DNA of 40,828 nt from positions 1 to 40,828 of the forward strand of contig JBFWMN010000012.1 in NCBI GenBank assembly GCA_050251555.1, written 5' to 3'. Under the pieces are notes generated by a model. The model searched no databases and had not been told where the DNA came from. It saw only the letters and a program-made list of their open reading frames with translations. The translations under genes were made by a program, and so were the position numbers. The DNA is from UBA2137 sp050251555 (GTDB lineage Bacteria > Pseudomonadota > Alphaproteobacteria > Micavibrionales > Micavibrionaceae). Each line of letters opens with the position of its first letter. The first letter of the stretch is position 1. Below are positions 28,220 through 35,699 of the stretch, in pieces.

Positions 28220-28915
28220 ATGAAGAACGGACATGATCCTGACAGCAATGTGATTGCCTTCAAGCGCAAGGAGCGTCAGGCCTCGCCTGAACCGGGGCAT
28301 GAACCGTTCATCAATTTACCCCCTTTAACCAAAATACTGGTCGCCGGCATTGTTTTCATTCATATAGCGCTTTGGCTGTGCGCCGAGGTCGGCGCGTCAC
28401 AGATTACGCTGTTTGCGTATAGCGAGCTCAGCTTTATTCCTGCGCGCTTCAGCGGTGTTGCCCCTTTCGAGCCATGGTCCTTCCTCACCCCGATTACTTA
28501 TGCCTTCCTACATCATGACTGGCTGCACATCTCCATGAATGCGCTGATGTTACTGGCTCTTTGTGCGGGCTATGAAAAGCAGGAAGGGGCATCACGCACC
28601 TTGTGCGTTTTTTTCTCAACATCCGTTCTCGCGATCTTTTTGCAATTTTGCTTTGCCCCCTCATCGACAATTCCCGTGGTCGGCGCATCGGGCGGTATCA
28701 GCGGTCTGTTCGGGGCCTTAATGGCGATGCTTTATTTATCGGGCCGTTTCGGCGATCAGGGCAGTTTGCTTCGCGCCGTGATTGTCTTTATTGTCATTTC
28801 CGTCATCGTCGGACTGATCGGAGGTCCGGGCGGCGCCATGATCGCATGGATCGCCCATATTGGCGGCTTTTTAAGCGGGATCGCCCTCACCTTCTTCTGG
28901 CACCGCAAAACATAA
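28220..28915 (+). CDS. Rhomboid-family intramembrane serine protease
   Basis: 231-residue membrane protein with about six helices. The catalytic dyad is in place: Ser157 in VVGASGGISGLFGAL and His213 in AWIAHIGGFLSG. The HHDWLHISMNALML segment is the typical rhomboid start of helix 2. It would cleave membrane proteins within the bilayer; the substrate is unknown. The N-terminal 40 residues are a hydrophilic cytoplasmic extension. It leads a tight same-strand run with the EVE gene (13 bases) and acs. Confidence 0.92.
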   Translation: MKNGHDPDSNVIAFKRKERQASPEPGHEPFINLPPLTKILVAGIVFIHIALWLCAEVGASQITLFAYSELSFIPARFSGVAPFEPWSFLTPITYAFLHHDWLHISMNALMLLALCAGYEKQEGASRTLCVFFSTSVLAIFLQFCFAPSSTIPVVGASGGISGLFGALMAMLYLSGRFGDQGSLLRAVIVFIVISVIVGLIGGPGGAMIAWIAHIGGFLSGIALTFFWHRKT

Positions 28916-28928
28916 GGAGTTTTTCACT

Positions 28929-29342
28929 ATGGCCTACTGGCTCATCAAATCCGAACCCTTCAAGTTTTCATGGGACGATATGGTCAAAAAAGGGACCGAA
29001 CATTGGGACGGCGTGCGTAATTACCAGGCTTCCAATAACATGAAAGCCATGGAAATGGGCGATATCTGCTTTTTCTATCACTCCAATGAAGGCAAGGAAA
29101 TTGTCGGTATCACCGAGGTCTCCAAGCTCTACTACCCTGACCACACGGATCCAACTGGGCGTTTCGGAATGGTCGATGTGACAGCGGTGAAACCTTTCAA
29201 ACGCCCCGTGACATTAGCCGAGATCAAGGAAACGCCCTCCCTGTCCGATATGGCGCTTCTCAAGCAATCACGCCTGTCGGTTAGTCCTGTCAAAGATAAT
29301 GAAGCCAAAGAAATTCTCAAAATGGGCGAGACTACCCTTTAA
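28929..29342 (+). CDS. EVE domain protein
   Basis: 137-residue EVE domain protein, a PUA-like fold thought to recognise modified nucleic-acid bases (human THYN1 relative). The family's signature AYWLIKSEPFKFSWDDM opens the protein, followed by WDGVRNYQASNNM and the GDICFFYHSN segment lining the base pocket. AAGGAG lies 8 bases before ATG 28929. The domain makes up the whole protein. It is between rhomboid and acs, with 10 bases to acs, so probably one operon; no functional link is evident. Confidence 0.93.
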   Translation: MAYWLIKSEPFKFSWDDMVKKGTEHWDGVRNYQASNNMKAMEMGDICFFYHSNEGKEIVGITEVSKLYYPDHTDPTGRFGMVDVTAVKPFKRPVTLAEIKETPSLSDMALLKQSRLSVSPVKDNEAKEILKMGETTL

Positions 29343-29352
29343 GGAGACTGAG

Positions 29353-31296
29353 ATGAGCCACGAGCATAAGATTTTTCCGGTACCCGAAGCTTTCAAAGCC
29401 GAGACAAGGGTCAATGCCGATAAATACGCAGCGATGCAAAATGGCGCGCTCTCCCAACCCGACGTCTTCTGGGCCGTTCAGGCCAAGCGCCTGAGCTGGA
29501 TCAAGCGTCCGACCAAAATCAAGAACGCCTCCTTCGACGGTGATGTCTCGATCAAGTGGTATGAGGATGGCACATTAAACGCCTGCTATAACTGTCTTGA
29601 CCGCCATCTGGAAAACCATGGTGAGAAGACCGCCTTTATCTTCGAGGCGGATGAACCCGGGCACTCCAAACATATTTCTTATAACGATGTGCATAAGCAA
29701 GTGTGCCAGCTCACCAACGCGATGCTGGAAATGGGCGTACAAAAGGGCGACCGTGTGACCATCTATATGCCGATGATCCCTGAAGCGGCCTATGCCATGC
29801 TGGCCTGTGCGCGGATCGGTGCCGTGCACTCCGTCGTTTTCGGCGGGTTTTCGCCGCAATCTTTGCGCGACAGGATTGAAGATTGCGAGAGCCGCTTTGT
29901 CATCACCGCTGACGAAGGTGTCCGTGGAGGGAAAACCATCCCTCTTAAGGCCAATGTCGATGCCGCTTTGAAAAACGGCCCCAAAGTCGACCATGTCCTT
30001 GTTCTCAAACATACCGGTAACCCCGTCTTTTGGGATGGCGACCGCGACGTCTGGTGGCATGATGCAGTTTCGGGTCAGGATACGACCGCGCCGATTGCCG
30101 AAATGGCGGCGGAAGATCCGCTTTTCATTCTTTATACATCCGGCTCGACAGGTAAGCCGAAAGGCGTGCTGCATACGACAGGCGGCTATCTTGTCTACAC
30201 ATCACTTACCCATGAGGTGACGTTCGATCTCAAAGATAATGATATTTACTGGTGCACCGCAGATGTTGGATGGATTACGGGTCACTCCTACATCGTTTAC
30301 GGGCCAATGTGTAACGCCGCAACCCAAGTTCTGTTTGAGGGCGTGCCCAATTACCCCGATTATTCGCGCTTCTGGCAAGTGGTCGAAAAACATAAAGTCT
30401 CGCTGTTTTATACAGCCCCCACCGCCATCCGCGCTCTGTTGCGTGAGGGAGACTCTTACGTCACCAAAACCGACCGTTCATCCTTGCGCGTGCTAGGGTC
30501 GGTCGGCGAACCGATCAATTCCGAAGCCTGGCTCTGGTATCATGATGTGATCGGAGAAGGACGTTGCCCGATTGTCGATACATGGTGGCAAACCGAAACA
30601 GGCGGACATATGATTACGCCCCTTCCCGGTGCACATGATTTGAAACCGGGGGCGGCATCTTTCCCGTTCTTCGGAATTGTCCCGCAAATCGTCAAGCCTG
30701 AAACAGGTGAAGTGCTGGAGGGCGAAGCGGAGGGCGCGCTTGTGATTGCCGAAAGCTGGCCCGGCCAAATGCGCACCGTATATAAAGATCATGAACGCTT
30801 CATCCAGACCTATTTTTCGACCTATAAGGGGAAATATTTTACAGGCGACGGCGCGAAGCGCGATGCGGACGGAACCTACTGGATTACGGGACGCATGGAT
30901 GATGTCGTGAATGTCTCGGGCCACCGTCTGGGAACAGCCGAGATCGAAAGCGCCATTAACGAACATGACAAAGTCGCCGAAAGCGCGGTTGTCGGCTTTC
31001 CTCACGATATTAAGGGGCAAGGCATCTATGCCTATGTCACGCTGAATGATGGCGAAACGGGATCGGACACGCTCGAAAAAGAGATTAACGGGATATTGCG
31101 CGAAATTATCGGTCCGATCGCCAAAGCCGATCTGATCCAGTTTACGGATGCGCTCCCCAAAACCCGTTCAGGGAAAATCATGCGCCGTATTTTGCGTAAA
31201 ATTGCCGCAGGTGAAGCCGACCAGTTGGGCGATATTTCGACACTTGCCGATCCGTCGGTCGTCGATTCTCTGATAAAGGGTGCAAAATCCCTTTAA
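29353..31296 (+). CDS. acs: Acetyl-CoA synthetase
   Basis: AMP-forming acetate:CoA ligase, 647 residues, standard length. The adenylate-forming motif YTSGSTGKPKGVLHT, the WWQTETG acetate/AMP pocket and GRMDDVVNVSGHRLGTAEIE hinge are clear. Lys608 in KTRSGKIMRR is the residue whose acetylation silences Acs in other bacteria (E. coli Lys609). ATG 29353 has AAGGAG six bases upstream; upstream starts lie in the EVE gene. The stop codon shares four bases with the stop of the convergent gene at 31293. Confidence 0.97.
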   Translation: MSHEHKIFPVPEAFKAETRVNADKYAAMQNGALSQPDVFWAVQAKRLSWIKRPTKIKNASFDGDVSIKWYEDGTLNACYNCLDRHLENHGEKTAFIFEADEPGHSKHISYNDVHKQVCQLTNAMLEMGVQKGDRVTIYMPMIPEAAYAMLACARIGAVHSVVFGGFSPQSLRDRIEDCESRFVITADEGVRGGKTIPLKANVDAALKNGPKVDHVLVLKHTGNPVFWDGDRDVWWHDAVSGQDTTAPIAEMAAEDPLFILYTSGSTGKPKGVLHTTGGYLVYTSLTHEVTFDLKDNDIYWCTADVGWITGHSYIVYGPMCNAATQVLFEGVPNYPDYSRFWQVVEKHKVSLFYTAPTAIRALLREGDSYVTKTDRSSLRVLGSVGEPINSEAWLWYHDVIGEGRCPIVDTWWQTETGGHMITPLPGAHDLKPGAASFPFFGIVPQIVKPETGEVLEGEAEGALVIAESWPGQMRTVYKDHERFIQTYFSTYKGKYFTGDGAKRDADGTYWITGRMDDVVNVSGHRLGTAEIESAINEHDKVAESAVVGFPHDIKGQGIYAYVTLNDGETGSDTLEKEINGILREIIGPIAKADLIQFTDALPKTRSGKIMRRILRKIAAGEADQLGDISTLADPSVVDSLIKGAKSL

Positions 31297-31931
31297 GCCG
31301 CCTGTGAAAAGCGGGCATGAAGGGACACGTTGTGTCCTTTCGTTTTTTCGGCCCAGCAGCGGGCGATATAAAGAAGCGCAAAGCCGACAAGGAAATCCTG
31401 CTCCATTTGTTCTTGGCGTTTTTTCTCTTTGGCTTTTTCACGGCGCATGAGGGCCTGAAATTCAGGGTCTTTATCGTGAGCGGGGGCAGGTTCGTGCGCG
31501 GGCTCAAGATGATCAAGAGCCCTTGTCCCAGAAGGGGTGAGGTTTCCCAAGCGTTCCTCTTCAAGCCTGAGCAGTCGGCGTGCCAATTGTCCCGCAGCAC
31601 TTGAATCTTCACGTAATTCAATCAGGCGCGTGGTCACCGCTGACCATGCGGAATCGACCATGTCGTTTGCAACTTCGCGCATCGCGGTCACGTCGTCTTT
31701 GCTGGAATTCAGGTTAAGAAGCGTTGATTTCGCGCTGCGATATTCTTTGTAAAGGCTTGCCATGATGGGATCGATTTCGACATACAGGACAATTTCGTCC
31801 AGCTCGTCGCTCGCATCATGCTGCTCTTCGCGGGGCGCATGAGTCGGATCGGACAGCGCGCCCATATCCAGATCACGCAGAATATTCTGCATGGCCTGAT
31901 CCAGCGATATCGTTCCGAATTTGGGTGTCAT
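31293..31931 (-). CDS. Hypothetical helical protein
   Basis: 212-residue soluble protein, family not recognised. The first 50 residues are acidic. A helical core follows (about 50-125, including EIDPIMASLYKEYRSAKSTLLNL and MREVANDMVDSAWSAVTTRLIEL), then a Pro/His-rich linker and a basic helix (MRREKAKEKKRQEQMEQDF). It is convergent with acs, the two frames ending within the same four bases. Protein-like composition and lack of better frames support it being real. Confidence 0.65.
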   Translation of the reverse strand: MTPKFGTISLDQAMQNILRDLDMGALSDPTHAPREEQHDASDELDEIVLYVEIDPIMASLYKEYRSAKSTLLNLNSSKDDVTAMREVANDMVDSAWSAVTTRLIELREDSSAAGQLARRLLRLEEERLGNLTPSGTRALDHLEPAHEPAPAHDKDPEFQALMRREKAKEKKRQEQMEQDFLVGFALLYIARCWAEKTKGHNVSLHARFSQAA

Positions 31932-32001
31932 GGTATGGCTTTATCCCGTAGGTTATCTCCCCTTCAACCTATCGAAAAAGCCCTAACACGAAGTTAATAT
32001 G

Positions 32002-32033
32002 AAAAGGGCTCCTGTATGCACAGAAGCCCTTTT
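32002..32033 (-). terminator. Terminator after gapR
   Basis: AAAAGGGCT (32002-32010) pairs with AGCCCTTTT (32025-32033), with an inner CTGT/ACAG extension. It follows the gapR stop by about 20 bases on the minus strand. Confidence 0.7.
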
Positions 32034-32053
32034 GCAAAAAACGTCAAAAAACC

Positions 32054-32365
32054 TTATGCCAAGCCGATTGCAGACTTGTAAAGCTCCAGCAATTCTTCTT
32101 CCTCGCGGCGCTTTTCGTTATCCATTTTGCGCAAAGACACGATTTTGCGCAAAATCTTGGCATCATAGCCCACAGCTTTGGCTTCACCGTAAATATCCTT
32201 GATATCGTCCGCAATCGCCTTTTTCTCTTCTTCGAGGCGCTCGATACGTTCGATAAAGGCTTTCAGGCGTGCGCCTGCCACGCCGCCGACATCGCGGGGG
32301 GCATTGGATGCCTTGCCTTCTTCGTCGTCACCTGCCGGAAAATTGGCTACATTTGTCTGATCCAT
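32054..32365 (-). CDS. gapR: GapR-like nucleoid-associated protein (DUF2312)
   Basis: 103-residue DUF2312 protein. In Caulobacter GapR binds overtwisted AT-rich DNA ahead of replication and transcription forks and stimulates topoisomerases. After a disordered acidic N-terminus of about 28 residues the conserved core runs LKAFIERIERLEEEKKAI, DIYGEAKAVGYDAKILRKI and ELYKSAIGL. Length and motifs are normal. It lies on the minus strand downstream of the IcmL-like gene, with a terminator after it. Confidence 0.93.
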   Translation of the reverse strand: MDQTNVANFPAGDDEEGKASNAPRDVGGVAGARLKAFIERIERLEEEKKAIADDIKDIYGEAKAVGYDAKILRKIVSLRKMDNEKRREEEELLELYKSAIGLA

Positions 32366-32410
32366 ACTCTCTCTCCTTTAAAAAAATGGTTTTGGTTTTG
32401 TCTTTATCGC

Positions 32411-33151
32411 TTAACGAAAGCGAGCGATATCGCCTGCCGCATCACTTGGGCGGGCGCTCCAGCCTGTAATCATCATACCGTCCTTATAGGGGTTCAACTT
32501 ATCGGTACGCGTGATCGTCACGCGGATCGACTGGTGACGCACCATCGGCTTGGAGCGCAGATTTTCCGTATCCCTGTAACTCATCAGCACAGGCACATCA
32601 AGTATCCATGTATAGAACCCGTTCACACGTGATTGCTTCACCACAACAGGCGGGCGCTCGACATAGGTCCCCAATGTCTTTTTAGTCGAGGCCAGATAAG
32701 CCGGAATGCCCATATCCGTCAGATAGGTTTTAAATTCCTTGAGGCCTTGCGCGCCGAAAGTGGGGCGCAAAACCGTCCCGAAGCCTTTCAGCGAATTGGT
32801 ATCGAAACTTAAAGCCTGTGCAACAGCCTCAGATACCCACTCACGCATCTGGTCATCCGAGCGGTGCGCGACAGTCAGATCTCTGATATCCGCTTGCTCG
32901 GCTTTGGCATCCGCCCCAGCCCCTTTATATATACGCATCAGCGGGTTTGTCGGATTGGGAACGGGCGTTGCGTCTGTCGCAAACGGCGCTTTCAGCGTTT
33001 CATCGGGGGGCGGCATGTCGCCTTGCTGATTGGGGGTCAGATTATCCGAAACCTTACCCCAAAAAGACGGTTCGGCCTTTGCCCCCGTACTCAGCGCACA
33101 GGTAAAGGCCGTCAGCATCAGACATGTGCGCATCAAGGGGAGTGCGATCAT
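32411..33151 (-). CDS. IcmL/DotI-like secreted protein
   Basis: 246-residue protein with a signal peptide (hydrophobic core residues 8-20, probable cleavage after AKA). The C-terminal domain (about 95-240) follows the pattern of IcmL/DotI, the core subunit of type IVB secretion systems: W-V-S-E-A-V-A-Q-A-L-S-F-D, then GLKEFKTYLTDMGI, a variable loop, YTWILDVPVLMSYRD and a final Arg-Val-Thr-Ile-Thr-Arg strand ending ITGW. Unlike DotI it seems to be exported rather than membrane-anchored. No other Dot/Icm gene is in the window. Its ATG directly abuts the coq9 stop, so the two are probably co-transcribed. Confidence 0.55.
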   Translation of the reverse strand: MIALPLMRTCLMLTAFTCALSTGAKAEPSFWGKVSDNLTPNQQGDMPPPDETLKAPFATDATPVPNPTNPLMRIYKGAGADAKAEQADIRDLTVAHRSDDQMREWVSEAVAQALSFDTNSLKGFGTVLRPTFGAQGLKEFKTYLTDMGIPAYLASTKKTLGTYVERPPVVVKQSRVNGFYTWILDVPVLMSYRDTENLRSKPMVRHQSIRVTITRTDKLNPYKDGMMITGWSARPSDAAGDIARFR

Positions 33152-33760
33152 TTAAGAAGCCTGCTTTTTGGGTGTGAAACGTCCGACCAGCTTACCGATT
33201 TCGAGAACGTTTTCAATACGGCGAGCGACAAAAGCCCTTGTTGTCCCAAGCTTATCGGGATGATCCGCAGGAAGCTGCAACCAGAAAAGCATTGAGGATG
33301 TCAGAACGCCGCTTAAAAGTCCGCGCTTCGTATAGCGGTTATAATCGGTTGACGTATCGCCCGCCCAGACCCAGATTGCATCTGCGACATCCCAAACGAC
33401 CCCGCCGCCAGTCAGTAAGCGAGAGGGTCGCGTCCAGTACATGACAAGCTGGCGCACGGCTTCGCGGTGTGGCTCCATGACCTCAAAACGCGCCATAATT
33501 GATTCACAAATGCGCTCACGAATTTTGAGTTTGTCGTTATCCTGCTTGGAAAGAGTGGCGAGCATCTGCTCCGTAAAGAGACCCGATATTGCTTTGGCTG
33601 CCGATTCACACAGATCCGGAAAACAGGCCTTCACATAAGATTTAGGCAAATCCAGTTCATGCGCAACATCTTCCATCAATGAAACGGAGAGACGCTCGAA
33701 GTCCATGGCTTCCAGCAGTTTTTCAAGATAGGCGTCACGGGTTGTGTCAGAGATGCTCAT
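33152..33760 (-). CDS. coq9: COQ9 family ubiquinone biosynthesis protein
   Basis: 202-residue COQ9 protein, a TetR-fold lipid-binding factor for the hydroxylation steps of ubiquinone synthesis. The N-terminal helix-turn-helix-like part (MEDVAHELDLPKSYVKACFPD) and the conserved C-terminal part (YNRYTKRGLLSGVLTSSMLFWLQ) are visible. The ATG at 33760 is chosen over an upstream start because COQ9 proteins begin about here and AAAGAG precedes it. It is divergent from ubiB, 103 bases away, another ubiquinone gene. Confidence 0.9.
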   Translation of the reverse strand: MSISDTTRDAYLEKLLEAMDFERLSVSLMEDVAHELDLPKSYVKACFPDLCESAAKAISGLFTEQMLATLSKQDNDKLKIRERICESIMARFEVMEPHREAVRQLVMYWTRPSRLLTGGGVVWDVADAIWVWAGDTSTDYNRYTKRGLLSGVLTSSMLFWLQLPADHPDKLGTTRAFVARRIENVLEIGKLVGRFTPKKQAS

Positions 33761-33863
33761 AGCTCTTTGATATACCCCGCCCCTCACGCGAAACCAAGTT
33801 TTATCTCTGCCCACATCAAAGACCGCTGGACTTGAAACGCGTTTCGGCACAATTTAGGGAACA

Positions 33864-35210
33864 ATGAGTGATGCAGACCTTAAAGACAAAAGCGGCATTG
33901 GCGCCCGGATCGGACGTTACGGACGCGTCTCCACCACGATGGCGGGTCTTGCGGCACGCCTTGCAGGTGAGCGTTATCTGGGGCTGAAAATCGAGCGTGG
34001 CGCCCATGCCGCGCAACTGACACAGGCTCTGGGCAATCTCAAAGGCCCGCTTATGAAAGTTGGACAAATTCTGGCGACCATCCCCGAAGCCTTACCACCT
34101 GAATACGCCCAAGAATTTCAAAAGCTGCAATCATCCGCCCCGCCGATGGGCTGGCCCTTTGTCAAACGCCGCATGAAAACGGAATTGGGTGCTGACTGGC
34201 AGGAGCGCTTTGCCGGCTTTGAGCATGAGGCGATAGCCGCCGCGTCTTTGGGACAAGTGCATAAAGCCCGCTCACATGACGGCGTCGATTTAGCGTGCAA
34301 ATTACAATATCCCGATATGGGCTCTGCCATTGAAGCCGATTTGAAACAATTGAAAATCATCTTTTCGATTTTCGAGTCCTACGATAAGGCAATTTCGACC
34401 AAATATATCCATGAAGAGCTGGCGGCCCGCTTGCGCGAAGAACTGGATTATGAGCGCGAAGCCAAGCATTCCAAGCTCTATGAGCTGATGCTTGCCGATG
34501 AGCCGAACGTGCATGTGCCGCGTGTTGTGGAGGAACTATCCACCTCCCGCCTTTTAAGCGCCACATGGCTGGAAGGCCGCCCCTTGATGGATTTCGTCGG
34601 CGCGGACGAAGAGGTCAGGAATACCATCGCAATGAATTTATTCAGAGCATGGTATGTGCCCTTATATTATTACGGCATTATTCATGGCGACCCGCATTTG
34701 GGCAATTATTCGATCCGTGAGGATTACGCGATCAATTTGCTGGATTTCGGTTGCGTGCGCGTCTTCCCCCCTGCCTTTGTCGGCGGGGTCATCAATCTTT
34801 ACAAAGCATTGATGAAGAACGACGACGCTCTGGCCATGCATGCTTTTGAAACATGGGGTTTTAAAGGCTTAAACAAGGAGCAATTTGAAACATTGAAGGT
34901 TTGGGCACGTTTCCTTTATGCACCGCTCATGGAAGATACGGTTCGCCCGATCGGTGAGGTCACGAACGGCATATACGGACGCGAAACAGCGCGCCATGTG
35001 CATGAAAAGCTGCGCGAAGTGGGCGGTGTGACCGTCCCCCGCGAATTTGTGTTTATGGATCGGGCAGCATTGGGCTTAGGCTCTGTCTTTTTGCACTTAA
35101 AGGCACGGATTAACTGGTACCGCGTCTTTAACGAGATGATTGAGAATTTTGACGAGGCCGCCATCGAGCAACGCCAGAAAGACGCATTACAAAAAGTCGG
35201 ATTAATTTAA
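33864..35210 (+). CDS. ubiB: UbiB/ABC1 (ADCK) family protein kinase-like protein
   Basis: 448-residue atypical kinase of the UbiB/COQ8 family, supporting ubiquinone biosynthesis by ATPase activity. The family's KxGQ motif (MKVGQILATIPEALP) is near residue 60, the Ala-rich loop AAASLGQVHKA near 125, and the catalytic loop HGDPHLGNY and metal-binding LDFGCVR near 270-295. No C-terminal membrane helix is evident. The start ATG has AGGGAAC upstream. It is divergent from coq9. The ethylene-receptor-like gene begins only 32 bases downstream. Confidence 0.92.
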   Translation: MSDADLKDKSGIGARIGRYGRVSTTMAGLAARLAGERYLGLKIERGAHAAQLTQALGNLKGPLMKVGQILATIPEALPPEYAQEFQKLQSSAPPMGWPFVKRRMKTELGADWQERFAGFEHEAIAAASLGQVHKARSHDGVDLACKLQYPDMGSAIEADLKQLKIIFSIFESYDKAISTKYIHEELAARLREELDYEREAKHSKLYELMLADEPNVHVPRVVEELSTSRLLSATWLEGRPLMDFVGADEEVRNTIAMNLFRAWYVPLYYYGIIHGDPHLGNYSIREDYAINLLDFGCVRVFPPAFVGGVINLYKALMKNDDALAMHAFETWGFKGLNKEQFETLKVWARFLYAPLMEDTVRPIGEVTNGIYGRETARHVHEKLREVGGVTVPREFVFMDRAALGLGSVFLHLKARINWYRVFNEMIENFDEAAIEQRQKDALQKVGLI

Positions 35211-35242
35211 AAACCTAAGACCATGTTCGGGGGAGAACAACA

Positions 35243-35692
35243 ATGGCAACAGAAGCTTTAACGGAATTATTCTCGGGCGATTTTATGCCGCACGGCGTGT
35301 GTCTTTTATGGCGGCCCGGCCTTTTGATGCTGCATGCCATTTCCGATCTTGTGATTGCACTGGCTTATATCAGCATTCCTTTGTCGCTTTCCTATATTCT
35401 CTACCGCAGAAAAAGAAAACTGCCCTTCTACTGGATCACCTTTCTTTTCGTCGCCTTTATTTTTCTGTGCGGAATGACACATTTGTTGGAACTCTTCAGC
35501 CTCTGGAGGCCTTATTACTATTTGGAAGGTCTTTTGAAACTGATTACTGCCGCTGTCTCGATTGCAACCGCTCTAATCATGTTTCCGCTTGTACCTGCAA
35601 TCCTTGCCAAATTCGAGCAGCTTGAAGAGTATGAAAACATGAAAAACTCATCAATGACGGAAGCGAGCCACAAAGACCCTTATCTGGACTAA
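35243..35692 (+). CDS. Free-standing ethylene-receptor-like (ETR1_N) membrane protein
   Basis: 149-residue membrane protein of three helices (about residues 28-54, 64-86, 95-118) matching the ethylene-binding domain of plant ETR1 and its cyanobacterial relatives. Every residue known to be needed for copper and ethylene binding in ETR1 aligns without gaps within each helix: Asp35 (ETR1 Asp25), Tyr42 (Tyr32), Pro46 (Pro36), Ile73 (Ile62), Cys76 (Cys65) and His80 (His69), in HAISDLVIALAYISIP and FIFLCGMTHLLELF. The family's bacterial opening FMPHGVCLLWRP is present too. After helix 3 there are only about 30 hydrophilic residues and no GAF or kinase domain. A strong GGGGGAG ribosome site precedes it. 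A histidine kinase starts 7 bases downstream. Confidence 0.85.
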   Translation: MATEALTELFSGDFMPHGVCLLWRPGLLMLHAISDLVIALAYISIPLSLSYILYRRKRKLPFYWITFLFVAFIFLCGMTHLLELFSLWRPYYYLEGLLKLITAAVSIATALIMFPLVPAILAKFEQLEEYENMKNSSMTEASHKDPYLD

Positions 35693-35699
35693 GGACTCA

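Noticed and set aside
29575..30174. 199-codon minus-strand frame
   Set aside because: Antisense to the conserved acs core.
31178..31621. 147-codon minus-strand frame
   Set aside because: It overlaps acs and the better-supported frame at 31293-31931 and has shadow-like composition.
25090..33151. Similar mature starts AEPIFLNKV and AEPSFWGKV in the two secreted proteins at 25174 and 32411
   Set aside because: The similarity is limited to a few residues around the signal-cleavage site and the rest of the proteins differ, so shared ancestry is not supported.
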